DNA of 64,000 bases from positions 37,303 to 101,302 of the forward strand of contig CAZQVA010000004.1 in the NCBI GenBank assembly GCA_964596685.1. The letters are read 5' to 3'. Source of the stretch: CAZQVA01 sp964596685. Its GTDB lineage: Bacteria > Chlamydiota > Chlamydiia > Chlamydiales > VFKH01. How positions within the stretch are numbered: the first letter of the stretch is position 1; each line of letters opens with the position of its first letter. Of this stretch, positions 33,527 through 42,514 are shown piece after piece. A model generated the notes under the pieces. It saw only the letters and a list, made by a program, of their open reading frames with translations, was not told the DNA's origin and made no database searches. Position numbers and translations under genes: made by a program.

Positions 33527-34389
33527 GCCGGATCGACCGTGGCAAGGTGCTGCGCAATCTGGTGGCGGCTTGCCACCCACACGCCTTCATGGGCGCGGAC
33601 ATGGCGGAAGAATTCTTCCAGCGCCCAGATGCGGCCCGGACGGCCGATGATGCGCAAGTGCAGGCCCAGCGACATCATGCGGCCAAGGCCCTGCTGCCCT
33701 TCGCGGTAGATCTGGTCGAAGTTGGCCTTGGCATAGTCCAGCCATTGGTGCGGGGTCAGCGCCGGATCGGTCCACATCTTCATGTCGTTGCTGTCGAGTT
33801 GATAAGGCACGATCGCCAGCGGCTTGCCCGGAACGGTCGTGCGATCCCAGAACGGCACGTCGCCCGAATAATCGTCCATGTGGTAGGCAAAGCCTTCCTC
33901 GATCAGCAGGCGGCGCGTGGCATCGGTGTGAAAATAGCGCGAGAGCCAGCCATAGGGGCGCACACCGACGGTGCGTTCGATCGATTCCACCGCCTTGCGG
34001 ATGAATTCGCGCTCCTGCTCCTCGTTCATCTTGAACTGGTGGACCCAGCGCCAGCCGTGACTGACCGGCTCATGCCCCAGTTCCGCGATGGCGGCGGCGA
34101 TTTCGGGATAGTTTTCAAGGCTTAGTGCGGCAACCGTCCAACTGGCCATGATGTCATAGGCCTTGAGCAGGCGCACGATACGCGGCGCGCCGGCCTTGAT
34201 GCCATACAGGTAGTTGCTTTCGTTGCCGTAGTTGCGGATCGGCGAACGGATGTGGATGCCCAGTTCGTCGACTGGCTCCATGCCGCGGTCCCCGCGGGCC
34301 ACGGTCATTTCGCTGCCTTCCTCGACGTTCACCACCACGGACAGGGCCATGATGTTGCCATCGGGCCAACGGATCGATTCTTCGTGCAT
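33523..34389 (-). CDS. polysaccharide-deacetylase-fold hydrolase 3 (closest to PuuE)
   Basis: A 288-residue protein with the strongest PuuE resemblance of the three copies. MALSVVVNVEEGSE matches the PuuE motif 1, NYGNESNYLYGIKAG and ELGHEPVSHGWRWVHQF match the GHExxSHGxRW motif, and VGVRPYGWLSRYFHTDATRRLL follows. PuuE opens allantoin; the related cyclic imide hydrolase opens succinimide-type rings. It lies between an SDR and an enoyl-CoA hydratase gene in the long operon. Confidence 0.83.
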   Translation of the reverse strand: MHEESIRWPDGNIMALSVVVNVEEGSEMTVARGDRGMEPVDELGIHIRSPIRNYGNESNYLYGIKAGAPRIVRLLKAYDIMASWTVAALSLENYPEIAAAIAELGHEPVSHGWRWVHQFKMNEEQEREFIRKAVESIERTVGVRPYGWLSRYFHTDATRRLLIEEGFAYHMDDYSGDVPFWDRTTVPGKPLAIVPYQLDSNDMKMWTDPALTPHQWLDYAKANFDQIYREGQQGLGRMMSLGLHLRIIGRPGRIWALEEFFRHVRAHEGVWVASRHQIAQHLATVDPA

Positions 34390-35189
34390 CAGTGCATTTC
34401 CTCCCCGCCCGAGACGTTCAGCGCCTCGCCGGTAACATAAAAGGCATCATCGCTAGCAAGCCATGCGCAGGCCGCCGCCGTATCGCTGGCAAGACCGGGG
34501 CGACCCATCGGGTTCTTGCGGTGCATGTCAGCGATGTAATCCTCGACCGTGGCGAAACCCAGCAGCCGCGAGAAGTATTCGTTCTGCTGCGCGCCAAGGC
34601 CGGTGGTCACGTGGTTCGGGCAAACCGCGTTTACGGTGATCTTGTGCTTGCCCAGTTCCAGCGCCGCAGCGCGGGTCAGGCCGACCATACCATGCTTGGA
34701 GCTGACATAGGCCGGAAGATCCGGAAACGCGCTTTTCGCTGCTTGCGAGGCGATGTTGATGATACGCCCGCCCTTGCCGCCGGCGATCATCGCGCGGGCT
34801 GCCGCCTGCGAACAATAGAACGCGCCCGACAGGTTCACCCCGATCACCTTGGCCCAGTCGGCCGGATCGACATCCAGAAAGGGCTTCATCATGAAGCCGA
34901 TGCCGGCGTTGTTGACGTGGATGTCCACGCTGCCGAAACGGGCCACGGCCTGATCGATCAGGCCTTGGCATTGGTCGGCCTGGCTGACGTCGCAGGCGAT
35001 CGTGGCAATCTGTGCGTTGCGGCTGCGCAGGTCTTCGGCAACGGCTTCCGCCTCGGCATCGATGACAAGATCGGACACGACGCAGTTGGCACCTTCGTTA
35101 GCGAAACGCTGGAGGATCGCCTGACCGAGCCCCTTCTGCTTGCCCGATCCGGTGACGACGACCGTTTTGCCCGAAAAGCGGCCCGGCAT
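34389..35189 (-). CDS. short-chain dehydrogenase/reductase 1
   Basis: A 266-residue classical SDR. It has VVVTGSGKQKGLGQAIL for cofactor binding, VDIHVNNAGIGF, the Ser in IINIASQAAKS, YVSSKHGMVGL with the catalytic Tyr and Lys, and a C-terminal VTGEALNVSGGEEMH. ATG 35189 overlaps the preceding stop by one base; a GTG at 35192 is possible. It is in the middle of the ten-gene operon. Confidence 0.9.
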   Translation of the reverse strand: MPGRFSGKTVVVTGSGKQKGLGQAILQRFANEGANCVVSDLVIDAEAEAVAEDLRSRNAQIATIACDVSQADQCQGLIDQAVARFGSVDIHVNNAGIGFMMKPFLDVDPADWAKVIGVNLSGAFYCSQAAARAMIAGGKGGRIINIASQAAKSAFPDLPAYVSSKHGMVGLTRAAALELGKHKITVNAVCPNHVTTGLGAQQNEYFSRLLGFATVEDYIADMHRKNPMGRPGLASDTAAACAWLASDDAFYVTGEALNVSGGEEMH

Positions 35190-35494
35190 CACAAGTTTTC
35201 CGTGAGAATGAACTGCGGATTGTCGGCAAAGTCCTGGAACGGCTTGGCCATTTCCTGGAACGCGGCGGTCGAGATGTCGCCGACGAAGCCTTCCATGTCG
35301 GCAATGTCGATTACTTCGACATACTGATAAGGCGCGGCTTCGCCCGAACCGAACAGGCCGAGCGACTTGTGGACCGTGAAGCGGATCACCGAACCCAGCG
35401 CGTTGACGGCGGGGATGTCGGACCCGCGTGCCCAGGCCTCGTAAGCCGCCGGATCAACGCCATCCTTGAGATTGAAAAGCACTATGATGCGCAT
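35189..35494 (-). CDS. RedY/HapK-like small protein
   Basis: A 101-residue ferredoxin-like-fold protein (MRIIVLFNLKDGVDPAAYEAWARGSDIPAVNAL). It has the YQYVEVIDIADMEGFVGDI core and resembles proteins labelled RedY or HapK, first noted in prodigiosin clusters. Their role in tripyrrole metabolism is not settled. It sits between the amidase and an SDR gene, 12 bases after the former. Confidence 0.65.
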   Translation of the reverse strand: MRIIVLFNLKDGVDPAAYEAWARGSDIPAVNALGSVIRFTVHKSLGLFGSGEAAPYQYVEVIDIADMEGFVGDISTAAFQEMAKPFQDFADNPQFILTENL

Positions 35495-35506
35495 GGTGAA
35501 AACCTT

Positions 35507-36709
35507 CTATCCTGCGTGAAAATGATCTGGCTGCCGATAGGCGCGAAGCTGCCCGTCGATCTGGCGGGCGAGGGCGAACAGGCCGGCTTCGGCCCCGCGC
35601 GGGCCCACGATCTGGACGCCGATCGGCATGCCGTTGGCGGCAGTGCCGGCCGGGATGGTCACGGCGGGCAGGTTGCCGACATTGGCGAGACAGGTGAAAT
35701 CGGCCTGGTTGGCGGGGGCCGGTTCGGCATGGTCGAAGGCCGGCTGCGGTGCGGTCGGCAGAACCAGCGGCCCGGTTTGCGTGACGATTTCATTGAGGCG
35801 CTCGGCGGTGCGGGCCAGAACTTCGCGGTCGGCCTGCCGGTCCTCGTCCTTGCGGTGCGAGCCATAGGAGATGAGCTTTGCCAGCGTCGGCGAAAGCAGA
35901 GCTGCGTCCGCGTCGGCCAGTTCCGCGTGGAGCGCGGCGGCGGTGGCGATGAACCCGGCATAGCGGATGCGCGATGGCGCATCGGCCAGGGCCAGCGGCG
36001 CAGCCATGTCGAGCAGGCTGCAGACCTGCTGGAAGCAAGCCAGAACGTCGCTCGTGCATTCCACTCCGCCCAGATCGGCCAGCGTTACCGGCTTGCCGGG
36101 CAGCGCTGCGTTGCCGAACGTGCTTGTAAGCTTGGCGGCCTGTTCCAGCAGGTCAAGTGATCGGGCCAGCGGGCCGATCACGTCCAGCGCGGGTTCCGCC
36201 AGTTCAAGGCCGTCGCGGCTGACGGCGGTTTGCGCCGGCTTGAAGCCATACACGCCGCAATAGCTGGCCGGGATACGCACCGACCCCATGGTGTCGGTTC
36301 CCAGCGCCAGATCACACAGCCCTGCCGCCACCGCCGCGCCGCTGCCGCCCGACGACCCGCCGGGCGTGAAGCCGATGCGGTGCGGGTTGTGGGTGGCGCC
36401 GAAGAACGGGTTGTCCGTCTTGGCCCCCAGCGCCGCCTCTTCCATGTTGAGCGTGCCGATGATTGCAGCGCCCGCATCGCGCAGCGCGGCTACCGTGGCG
36501 GCATCGCGCGCGGCGATCCGGCCACGGTGCAGCGCCATGCCTGCCGTCCACGGCAGGCCGCGCACCGCGATGTTGGACTTGACCCCGACCGTCACGCCGA
36601 CCAGCGGCCCTTCGCCGAACCGCGCCGCCCGGTCGAAATCGACAAAGGCGTTCAGCGGCTGGTTGGCCTCTGCCAGCGCGGCGAAATCAAGCGGGGTGCG
36701 ATCGGTCAC
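35507..36709 (-). CDS. amidase-signature hydrolase
   Basis: A 400-residue amidase-signature enzyme. The Ser-cisSer-Lys triad is visible: Lys in VGVKSNIAVRGLP, the Gly/Ser-rich GGSSGGSGAAVAAG, and the nucleophile Ser in GTDTMGSVRIPASYCGVYGFKP. It hydrolyses a linear amide. Together with the PuuE-like genes and the cysteine hydrolase it makes at least five amide-bond hydrolases in this cluster. It overlaps the PaaK-like gene by 4 bases. Confidence 0.9.
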   Translation of the reverse strand: MTDRTPLDFAALAEANQPLNAFVDFDRAARFGEGPLVGVTVGVKSNIAVRGLPWTAGMALHRGRIAARDAATVAALRDAGAAIIGTLNMEEAALGAKTDNPFFGATHNPHRIGFTPGGSSGGSGAAVAAGLCDLALGTDTMGSVRIPASYCGVYGFKPAQTAVSRDGLELAEPALDVIGPLARSLDLLEQAAKLTSTFGNAALPGKPVTLADLGGVECTSDVLACFQQVCSLLDMAAPLALADAPSRIRYAGFIATAAALHAELADADAALLSPTLAKLISYGSHRKDEDRQADREVLARTAERLNEIVTQTGPLVLPTAPQPAFDHAEPAPANQADFTCLANVGNLPAVTIPAGTAANGMPIGVQIVGPRGAEAGLFALARQIDGQLRAYRQPDHFHAG

Positions 36710-38067
36710 AGCGATCTCCGGTCGATCAGGCGGATCGGCTTCTGGCGGGAATCGATCTGGGTTTCAGCAGCGGTTTCACCCGGTGCCACCAGTTCAACTC
36801 CCACTTCGATGCCAATGCCCTTGCGCAGCAATGCGGCCACTTCGCCCATGTCGCTGCCACCGCGGCTTTCCAAGCGTACCAGCATCTCATCACGGCCGCT
36901 GGCGTCGCGGACAACATGGCAGATGAACTCGCCCGTCAGGTCCGGGCGGTTCTCGATGATCGCGCCGATGGCGTGGGGGAAAATGTTGATCCCGCGCAGC
37001 TTGACCATGTTGTCGCTGCGCCCTTTGAAGCCGGAAATCCGTTTGAACACCATGCCGGTCTGGTTGCTGCCGGTCAGCTCCTCGGTGATGTCATGGGTGT
37101 TGAACCGGATGCAGGGCGCGATGTCGTCCTTGAACAGGCAGGTTACCACCATGTCGCCTGTTTCGCCGGGTGCAACGGCGGCGCCGGTGTCCACGTTCAG
37201 CAGCTCGAGGAATTGCGCGTCCTCCCATACATAGAGACCGTCGCGCTCCGGGCCTTCGCCCGCGATCGTGCCGGTGTCGCCCACGCCGTACCAGTCGAAT
37301 GCCTTAGCACCCCGCCAAGCTGCTTCGGTGGATGCGCGATCTTCCGTCCCCAGGTGGCCGATAATCATCTTGAGATTGATGCGGTCGAACAGCTTCTCCG
37401 CTTCGGCCACTTCGGCCAGCTTGCGGATGTAGTCGACGAAGCCGACCATGCAGGTCACGCCGAAGTCAGCCATCAGGTTGACTTGGTTGACCGACCGCGT
37501 CTCGATCCCGGTGCCAGCGCTCAGGAACAGGGAATTGGTATAATGGGTTACCGCTTCGCGGATGTAGTGTCCCCCGTTGATCATGCCGTGGCCATAGACT
37601 GACTGAACCACGTCATCGCGGCCCAGCCCCATCCAGCGATACATGCGGCCGATCATCAGGTTGGTGATTTCACGCCCCTTGGGGCCAAACATCAGCGGTT
37701 GGGGGCGGCCTGTGGTGCCGCTGGTAGTGTGGAACACGACCGGCGTATCACCACGGCCATCGAAATCACCATAGGGCGGGTGCTCGTTGACCGAGGCCAT
37801 GAGGTCTGACTTGTCGTAAACTGGCAGCTTGGTGATGTCGTCCAGCCCACGAATATCGCTCGGCTCAATGCCTTTGTTGCCCCACAGTCGCTGGTAGAAG
37901 GGAATTTCCCAGCCGCGTTTCATCAGCTTGATGAAGCGCTCGTTCTGCAAAGCGTGAAGTTCGTCCCGGCTCATCCGGGTATATCGGTCGACGAATGCCT
38001 GGCCCACGGGATAGTCGGCCAGCAATTGCTTTGGGTCGAAGGTTTCGAAGTAGGTGGGAAAGCTCAT
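36706..38067 (-). CDS. PaaK-like acyl/aryl-CoA ligase
   Basis: A 453-residue ANL-family ligase of the phenylacetate-CoA-ligase group. It has the P-loop HTTSGTTGRPQP, WYGVGDTGTIAGE, IRFNTHDITEEL and the hinge GFKGRSDNMVKLRGINIFP. It would activate a carboxylate with ATP and CoA. The neighbouring PrpD pair and enoyl-CoA hydratase suggest a branched or cyclic acid, but no substrate can be read from the sequence. Confidence 0.88.
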   Translation of the reverse strand: MSFPTYFETFDPKQLLADYPVGQAFVDRYTRMSRDELHALQNERFIKLMKRGWEIPFYQRLWGNKGIEPSDIRGLDDITKLPVYDKSDLMASVNEHPPYGDFDGRGDTPVVFHTTSGTTGRPQPLMFGPKGREITNLMIGRMYRWMGLGRDDVVQSVYGHGMINGGHYIREAVTHYTNSLFLSAGTGIETRSVNQVNLMADFGVTCMVGFVDYIRKLAEVAEAEKLFDRINLKMIIGHLGTEDRASTEAAWRGAKAFDWYGVGDTGTIAGEGPERDGLYVWEDAQFLELLNVDTGAAVAPGETGDMVVTCLFKDDIAPCIRFNTHDITEELTGSNQTGMVFKRISGFKGRSDNMVKLRGINIFPHAIGAIIENRPDLTGEFICHVVRDASGRDEMLVRLESRGGSDMGEVAALLRKGIGIEVGVELVAPGETAAETQIDSRQKPIRLIDRRSL

Positions 38068-39344
38068 TTTGGCTCCGTGGCGAAGGCGATGGGGTCGGAA
38101 AAGATCTGGGCCGCGTTCGGTCCGGCGAGCAAGCGGCAGAGGTCAAGCTTGGATCGGGCGCGCCGCGGATCGAGCGGTGCCTGCGGGCTGCCAGGATTGG
38201 CTGCAACCGGCTTGCGCAACGTTCGACCATCGGTCAGTTGCACGACCAGTACTTGCGGCGACAGGGCATTGTGATCGGGGTTGCCATCCAGTGTCACCCG
38301 CACCTGTTCGGCCAGTGCATCGATCGTGGTATCAAGGCGCGGGTCGATCGCACCATCACGAAGTATTAGCGGTGCCAGAAAGGCAAGGCACAAGCGGTTA
38401 TAGGACTGGGGCGCATCAGGCCGGAATGGTCGACCGACCAGCCGCTGGATCAAAGGCGGGGCCAGCAGTTCAATGGATTCGACGTTTTCGATCGAAACCA
38501 GCCCTTCGTCCCGCAAATCAGCCAGCGCGCCGAGCGCGCCATGACTCGCGCGGCCGGACGGGTAAGGCTTGATGCTGACCTCACTGATCCGCCAGACTTT
38601 CCCCAGCGAAGCGAGATAATCATCCAGCCGCACCGGTTCGATAAGCGCGTCATAGCCGAACGGTCCGGTTAGTACGTCGTACGGGCCATCGACTCCTGCC
38701 TTGGCCAAATCATTCGCCATGATTGCGCCTCGCGCTGCATTCGCAATCTGGATCGGCAGGGCGGTGGATGCTTCGACATGCGCCTGCATGGTGCCGGACA
38801 GGAAGCTGTAGGCCAGTCCCACTGAATCGGCCATCCGTGCGCGATCAAGTCCTTCAAGCCTTGCCACGGCCAGCGTAGCCCCGATGATGCCGGCCGTCGC
38901 GGGGCGGAAAAACCGCATGCCGCCTGCAGCGGAAAGGCCCAGGCCACTGGCGATGTCCACGCCGACGGCAAGGGCTGTAAGGAACGCATCGGGCGTGCTG
39001 CCGCCCAGGCGATCGGATGACGCCAGCAGCGCAGCCGTTACCACGGACAGGGCGTGTACCACTGCCGGCTCATGCACCGCATCCCATTCAAGGCAATGAA
39101 TGGAAAATGCGTTGAAGAATGCAGCCGAAGGGCAAGGCAGTGTGCCGCCCGCCAGAGAGCGGGCTTCGGTACCGGCTCCCCAGCCAGCGACAGCGCGTGC
39201 TATCGGTTCTGCTTCTGTGGAAGCGGCGCCAGCCGCACCAACCGCCAGGGTATCCGCCAGCAACCGCAGGGCATCGGCTCTGACAGCGGGGGGCAATTCG
39301 ATCGGCCCGCTGGCAAAATCGATGATCCGCTGAATCGGGTTCAT
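38064..39344 (-). CDS. MmgE/PrpD-family protein 2
   Basis: A 426-residue MmgE/PrpD protein. It has the SIHCLEWDAVHEPAVVHAL segment where methylcitrate dehydratases bind substrate, SAAGGMRFFRPATAGIIGATLAVARL and SIKPYPSGRASHGALGAL. Family reactions include 2-methylcitrate dehydration, cis-aconitate decarboxylation and epimerisation. It overlaps the other PrpD gene and the ligase gene by 4 bases each. The two PrpD proteins may be a heteromer. Confidence 0.87.
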   Translation of the reverse strand: MNPIQRIIDFASGPIELPPAVRADALRLLADTLAVGAAGAASTEAEPIARAVAGWGAGTEARSLAGGTLPCPSAAFFNAFSIHCLEWDAVHEPAVVHALSVVTAALLASSDRLGGSTPDAFLTALAVGVDIASGLGLSAAGGMRFFRPATAGIIGATLAVARLEGLDRARMADSVGLAYSFLSGTMQAHVEASTALPIQIANAARGAIMANDLAKAGVDGPYDVLTGPFGYDALIEPVRLDDYLASLGKVWRISEVSIKPYPSGRASHGALGALADLRDEGLVSIENVESIELLAPPLIQRLVGRPFRPDAPQSYNRLCLAFLAPLILRDGAIDPRLDTTIDALAEQVRVTLDGNPDHNALSPQVLVVQLTDGRTLRKPVAANPGSPQAPLDPRRARSKLDLCRLLAGPNAAQIFSDPIAFATEPK

Positions 39345-40609
39345 TGCAGCCAGTCCTTCAGGATGCCGATGAGTGGAGTGGTGGTACGACCGTACAATAC
39401 CGCGTCGGCAGCGTATTCAAAATCAGCCGCGTGATCGGTCAGGGCAAACAGGGACTGGGCCTTGGCCAGGATATCGGCCTCGGTCATGGGGCGTTCCGGA
39501 TCGCCAAGCGTATCGACAATGGCCACTTCGTGACCACCACACCGCACCCGCGCCCCGAAATGGGCCGGATAGCGGCTGGTGAACTCGGTACTTTCCACAA
39601 CCGCGATGCGGGCACGCGTACTGGCGGTTGCTGCGATTGCCGACGGGGTGAAGTCCGCATGCTGCGGCATGCCGCGATCCGCGACCAGCGCGACTGAGTG
39701 CTGGATGGAGAATTTTGCCTCGATTTCACTGGTCGGATTTGCACGATTACAGAATGTCAGGGCGTCCGCATATGTCTCCACGGTGATCGGGCCATCGAGA
39801 CCGCCGAGCCGGTTTTTCAGTTCCAGCGCGGCGTCGATTGCGGGGTGCGCATGGCGGCAGGCCGCCCACGGCTTGAAGCTTACTTCTTCGATCCGCCAGT
39901 GATCGGTCAGTTCAAGCGGCTTCGGGGCGGCGGTGGTCGCAGCATGAAGCCCTTGCGGCCCTTCGAGGACGAAGGCCGGGCCGCGTGCGCCAGCAAGGAC
40001 AGACCGGGCCGCATGCAGTCCGGTCGCAACTGCATGGCTGACGTGCCACTGTTTTGCATCGCACTGTTCATGGCGCATTTGCCATAGACCGCCGGATATG
40101 GACCCGGCCAGACCAAGAACATGCATCAGGCCATCGGTCGGTGCCGATCCAGCGCTGTTCTCGCCAGCGGCAGATGCCATGCCATCCAGAGCCGCAACTG
40201 CCGCACCGAATACGCCGGCCGTGGCCGTGTTGTGCCAGAACGCATAGTGTCGGGCATCGAAAGTGGCGCCCACGGCAATCATCGCCTCATAGCCGCGCAC
40301 GGCAGAATCAAGCATCCGGTCCATATCCAGCCCGGCAGCAGCCAGCGCCACAGGCCAGACGATCGGGCCGGGATGGAGAATGGCCATCCGGTGGACGTCA
40401 TCCATTTCCAGCTTGTTCCCTATCCAGGCAGCCCGCTCGCTTGGGGAGCCGTGAATTTTTCGGGCGATCGAACCGGTTTCGGAAGACAAGCCGCCTGCAA
40501 CGCAAGCCAACCAGTCCAGCAAATGCAGCCTGGCCCGTGCGCTCACCTGCGGTTCCACCGGCCGGATCAGGCGGCTTGCCAACTGAAATGTCAGGCTATC
40601 TTGCGTCAC
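39341..40609 (-). CDS. MmgE/PrpD-family protein 1
   Basis: A 422-residue MmgE/PrpD protein and first gene of the ten-gene operon. Landmarks are KLEMDDVHRMAILHPGPIVWPVALA, FDARHYAFWHNTATAGVFGAA and VSFKPWAACRHAHPAIDAAL. It starts with GTG 40609; no strong ribosome-binding site is visible. It is diverged from the adjacent copy, so the pair is old. The promoter is shared with the divergent GntR gene. Confidence 0.87.
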   Translation of the reverse strand: MTQDSLTFQLASRLIRPVEPQVSARARLHLLDWLACVAGGLSSETGSIARKIHGSPSERAAWIGNKLEMDDVHRMAILHPGPIVWPVALAAAGLDMDRMLDSAVRGYEAMIAVGATFDARHYAFWHNTATAGVFGAAVAALDGMASAAGENSAGSAPTDGLMHVLGLAGSISGGLWQMRHEQCDAKQWHVSHAVATGLHAARSVLAGARGPAFVLEGPQGLHAATTAAPKPLELTDHWRIEEVSFKPWAACRHAHPAIDAALELKNRLGGLDGPITVETYADALTFCNRANPTSEIEAKFSIQHSVALVADRGMPQHADFTPSAIAATASTRARIAVVESTEFTSRYPAHFGARVRCGGHEVAIVDTLGDPERPMTEADILAKAQSLFALTDHAADFEYAADAVLYGRTTTPLIGILKDWLQ

Positions 40610-40620
40610 GCAGACCGCAC

Positions 40621-40632
40621 CGGTACGGACAG
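40621..40632. promoter_or_regulatory. degenerate operator site next to the GntR gene
   Basis: CGGTACGGACAG matches TTGTACGGACAA (the reverse of site 3's core) at nine of twelve bases. It lies between the PrpD1 start at 40609 and the GntR start at 40690, where autoregulation would be expected. Confidence 0.35.
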
Positions 40633-40689
40633 ATTAAATGCACATCTGGTATGAATGTGCGCAGACGATGCGAGAGGCAGAATTCCTAA

Positions 40690-41427
40690 ATGCACGAAGC
40701 GAAGATCAAGCAGTCCCGTTACCTTGAACTTGCCGACGAACTGCGTGCTGCAGTTCTGCGCGGTGATTTCAGTGCGAAGCAGTCTTTTCCCACGGAGTCC
40801 GTGCTCTGCAAGCAGTATGGGGTCAGCCGGTTTACGGTTCGCGAGGCATTGCGCAAGTTGACCCAGGAAGGCCTGATCAAGCGCCGCCGCGGATCGGGTA
40901 CGGTGGTGAAGTCGCCTTCTGCGCGCGGCGGCACCCTGCATCAGCCGCTCTCCAACGTTGGCGAAATTCTTCAATACGCCAAGGGCACCACGATTTCGTT
41001 CGAGCAGCTTGAGAGCGAAGAGGTTGATCCGGACATCGCTGAAAAGACGGATATGCATCCGAGCGGCAAGTGGTTTGTCTTTCGCGGCGTACGCACCGCA
41101 GAAGGCCGGACCAAGCCGATTGCGCTCACGCTTGCCTGGATTCATCCCGATCTGGCCGATGCGGTGGCCAAGTTTGAAAATGGCAGCCCCACCTTGTTCG
41201 GCCAGATCGAGCAACATGCCGATCGTTCGGTCAATCGCGTTACGCAGGACATTCAGGCCGTCAAGGCAGCCAAAGAAACCGCTGACGTCCTTGGAATCAA
41301 GGAGGATGATCCGGTCCTGCTGATCCTGCGCTGCTACTTCGATCGGGATGACCAGTTGTTCGAAATTTCGGCAAGCTACCATCCGGGCGAACGGTTCACG
41401 TACTCCATGCATATCGAAGTGGACTGA
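40690..41427 (+). CDS. GntR-family regulator, HutC/UTRA type
   Basis: A 245-residue regulator. Residues about 10-78 form the winged helix (SFPTESVLCKQYGVSRFTVREALRKLTQEGLIKRRRGSGTVV), and the rest is a UTRA ligand-binding domain (SFEQLESEEVDPD...RVTQDIQAVKAAKETADVLGI). HutC-type proteins bind TTGT-N4-ACAA-like palindromes, which matches the repeated sites in this window. It is divergent from the long PrpD operon and convergent with the CoA-transferase genes. It is the best candidate master regulator; the effector is unknown. Confidence 0.9.
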   Translation: MHEAKIKQSRYLELADELRAAVLRGDFSAKQSFPTESVLCKQYGVSRFTVREALRKLTQEGLIKRRRGSGTVVKSPSARGGTLHQPLSNVGEILQYAKGTTISFEQLESEEVDPDIAEKTDMHPSGKWFVFRGVRTAEGRTKPIALTLAWIHPDLADAVAKFENGSPTLFGQIEQHADRSVNRVTQDIQAVKAAKETADVLGIKEDDPVLLILRCYFDRDDQLFEISASYHPGERFTYSMHIEVD

Positions 41428-41435
41428 CGTTTCCG

Positions 41436-42509
41436 TCATTGTTGTCCATCCTTGTTACGCCGCCAGTCCGGCGTGTCAGAAAGGCGGATGGCCGGAGCAA
41501 ACAGATGGACACCGCCAACCTGTTCGATCAGTTCCCGTTCGGTCACGAACGACTGGTCAAGCGCTTCGCGGAAATCCAGCACGGGAGCAAAGGCGACGTC
41601 CTTATCCGCGAACCAGGCTTCCCACTCCGCGCGGGTACGGGTCGCGAAGACGCCGGCAAGGAATGTGATCAGTTGATCCTGCTCCCCTGCCGGTTGGTCC
41701 GCCACCGCGATCAGGTCGGGCCGGTCCAGCGCATTGAGCAAGTTGGCCGCGAACTTCGTTTCACGGCCGCCCAGTACCACATGCCGATTATCGGCAGTGC
41801 GATAGACCTGATAGAAGGCGGCGCCCCCTAGCGACCTTTGCGTTCGCGAAACCGGCGACGGCCCGCCTGCGATGGCCGATCCGGCAATGTGCGAGCACCA
41901 AGGTAGCAGGCTGTCGAACATGGCCACATCGATGTAATCGCCACGTCCGCTTGCCTGTCGGCCGATCAGGGCCATCAGTACTGCGGCAAGACCGGTCAGC
42001 CCGGCAGCCATATCCGCTGATGGCACGCCCGGAACCACCGGGGTTCCATCCGGCCCATCATTGACCGACAAAAAGCCGGCATGCGCCTGTACGGCCATGT
42101 CGTGGGCCGGGTGATGCGCCATCGCACCGGTTTGCCCAAAGGCGGATACCGAACAATAAACGATGCCGGGATTGCGATCCGCGACCGTATTGTAACCGAA
42201 GCCCAGCCGCTCCATCACGCCCGGCCGGAAACCTTCCACCAGAACATCGGCTTCATCAATCAGACGCCACAGTGTCGCGCGCCCGTCATCCGTCTTCAGG
42301 TCAAGGCGAAGGCATTCCTTCCCCCGGTTCAGGTTGTTGAACCAGACGGATTCACCAGCCTCCATCGGCTCCATCGCGCGGGCCGGGTCGCCCGTGGGCG
42401 GCTCAACCTTGGTCACTTGCGCTCCCTGGTCTGCCATCATCATGGTCAGCATTGGTCCAGGGAGGAACAAGGAAAGATCAACGACTTTGATGCCGGTCAG
42501 CTTCCCCAT
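41436..42509 (-). CDS. CaiB/BaiF-type CoA-transferase 2
   Basis: A 357-residue family III CoA-transferase. It has GIKVVDLSLFLPGPMLTMMMADQGAQVTKVEPP, LRLDLKTDDGRATLWRLIDEADVLVEGFRPGVM, and the likely catalytic Asp in HPAHDMAVQAHAGFLS. It starts 5 bases after the stop of the other CoA-transferase gene. Two adjacent genes of this family, next to an acyl-CoA dehydrogenase, recall the heteromeric BbsEF transferase for benzylsuccinate. Confidence 0.87.
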   Translation of the reverse strand: MGKLTGIKVVDLSLFLPGPMLTMMMADQGAQVTKVEPPTGDPARAMEPMEAGESVWFNNLNRGKECLRLDLKTDDGRATLWRLIDEADVLVEGFRPGVMERLGFGYNTVADRNPGIVYCSVSAFGQTGAMAHHPAHDMAVQAHAGFLSVNDGPDGTPVVPGVPSADMAAGLTGLAAVLMALIGRQASGRGDYIDVAMFDSLLPWCSHIAGSAIAGGPSPVSRTQRSLGGAAFYQVYRTADNRHVVLGGRETKFAANLLNALDRPDLIAVADQPAGEQDQLITFLAGVFATRTRAEWEAWFADKDVAFAPVLDFREALDQSFVTERELIEQVGGVHLFAPAIRLSDTPDWRRNKDGQQ

Positions 42510-42514
42510 CGGCC

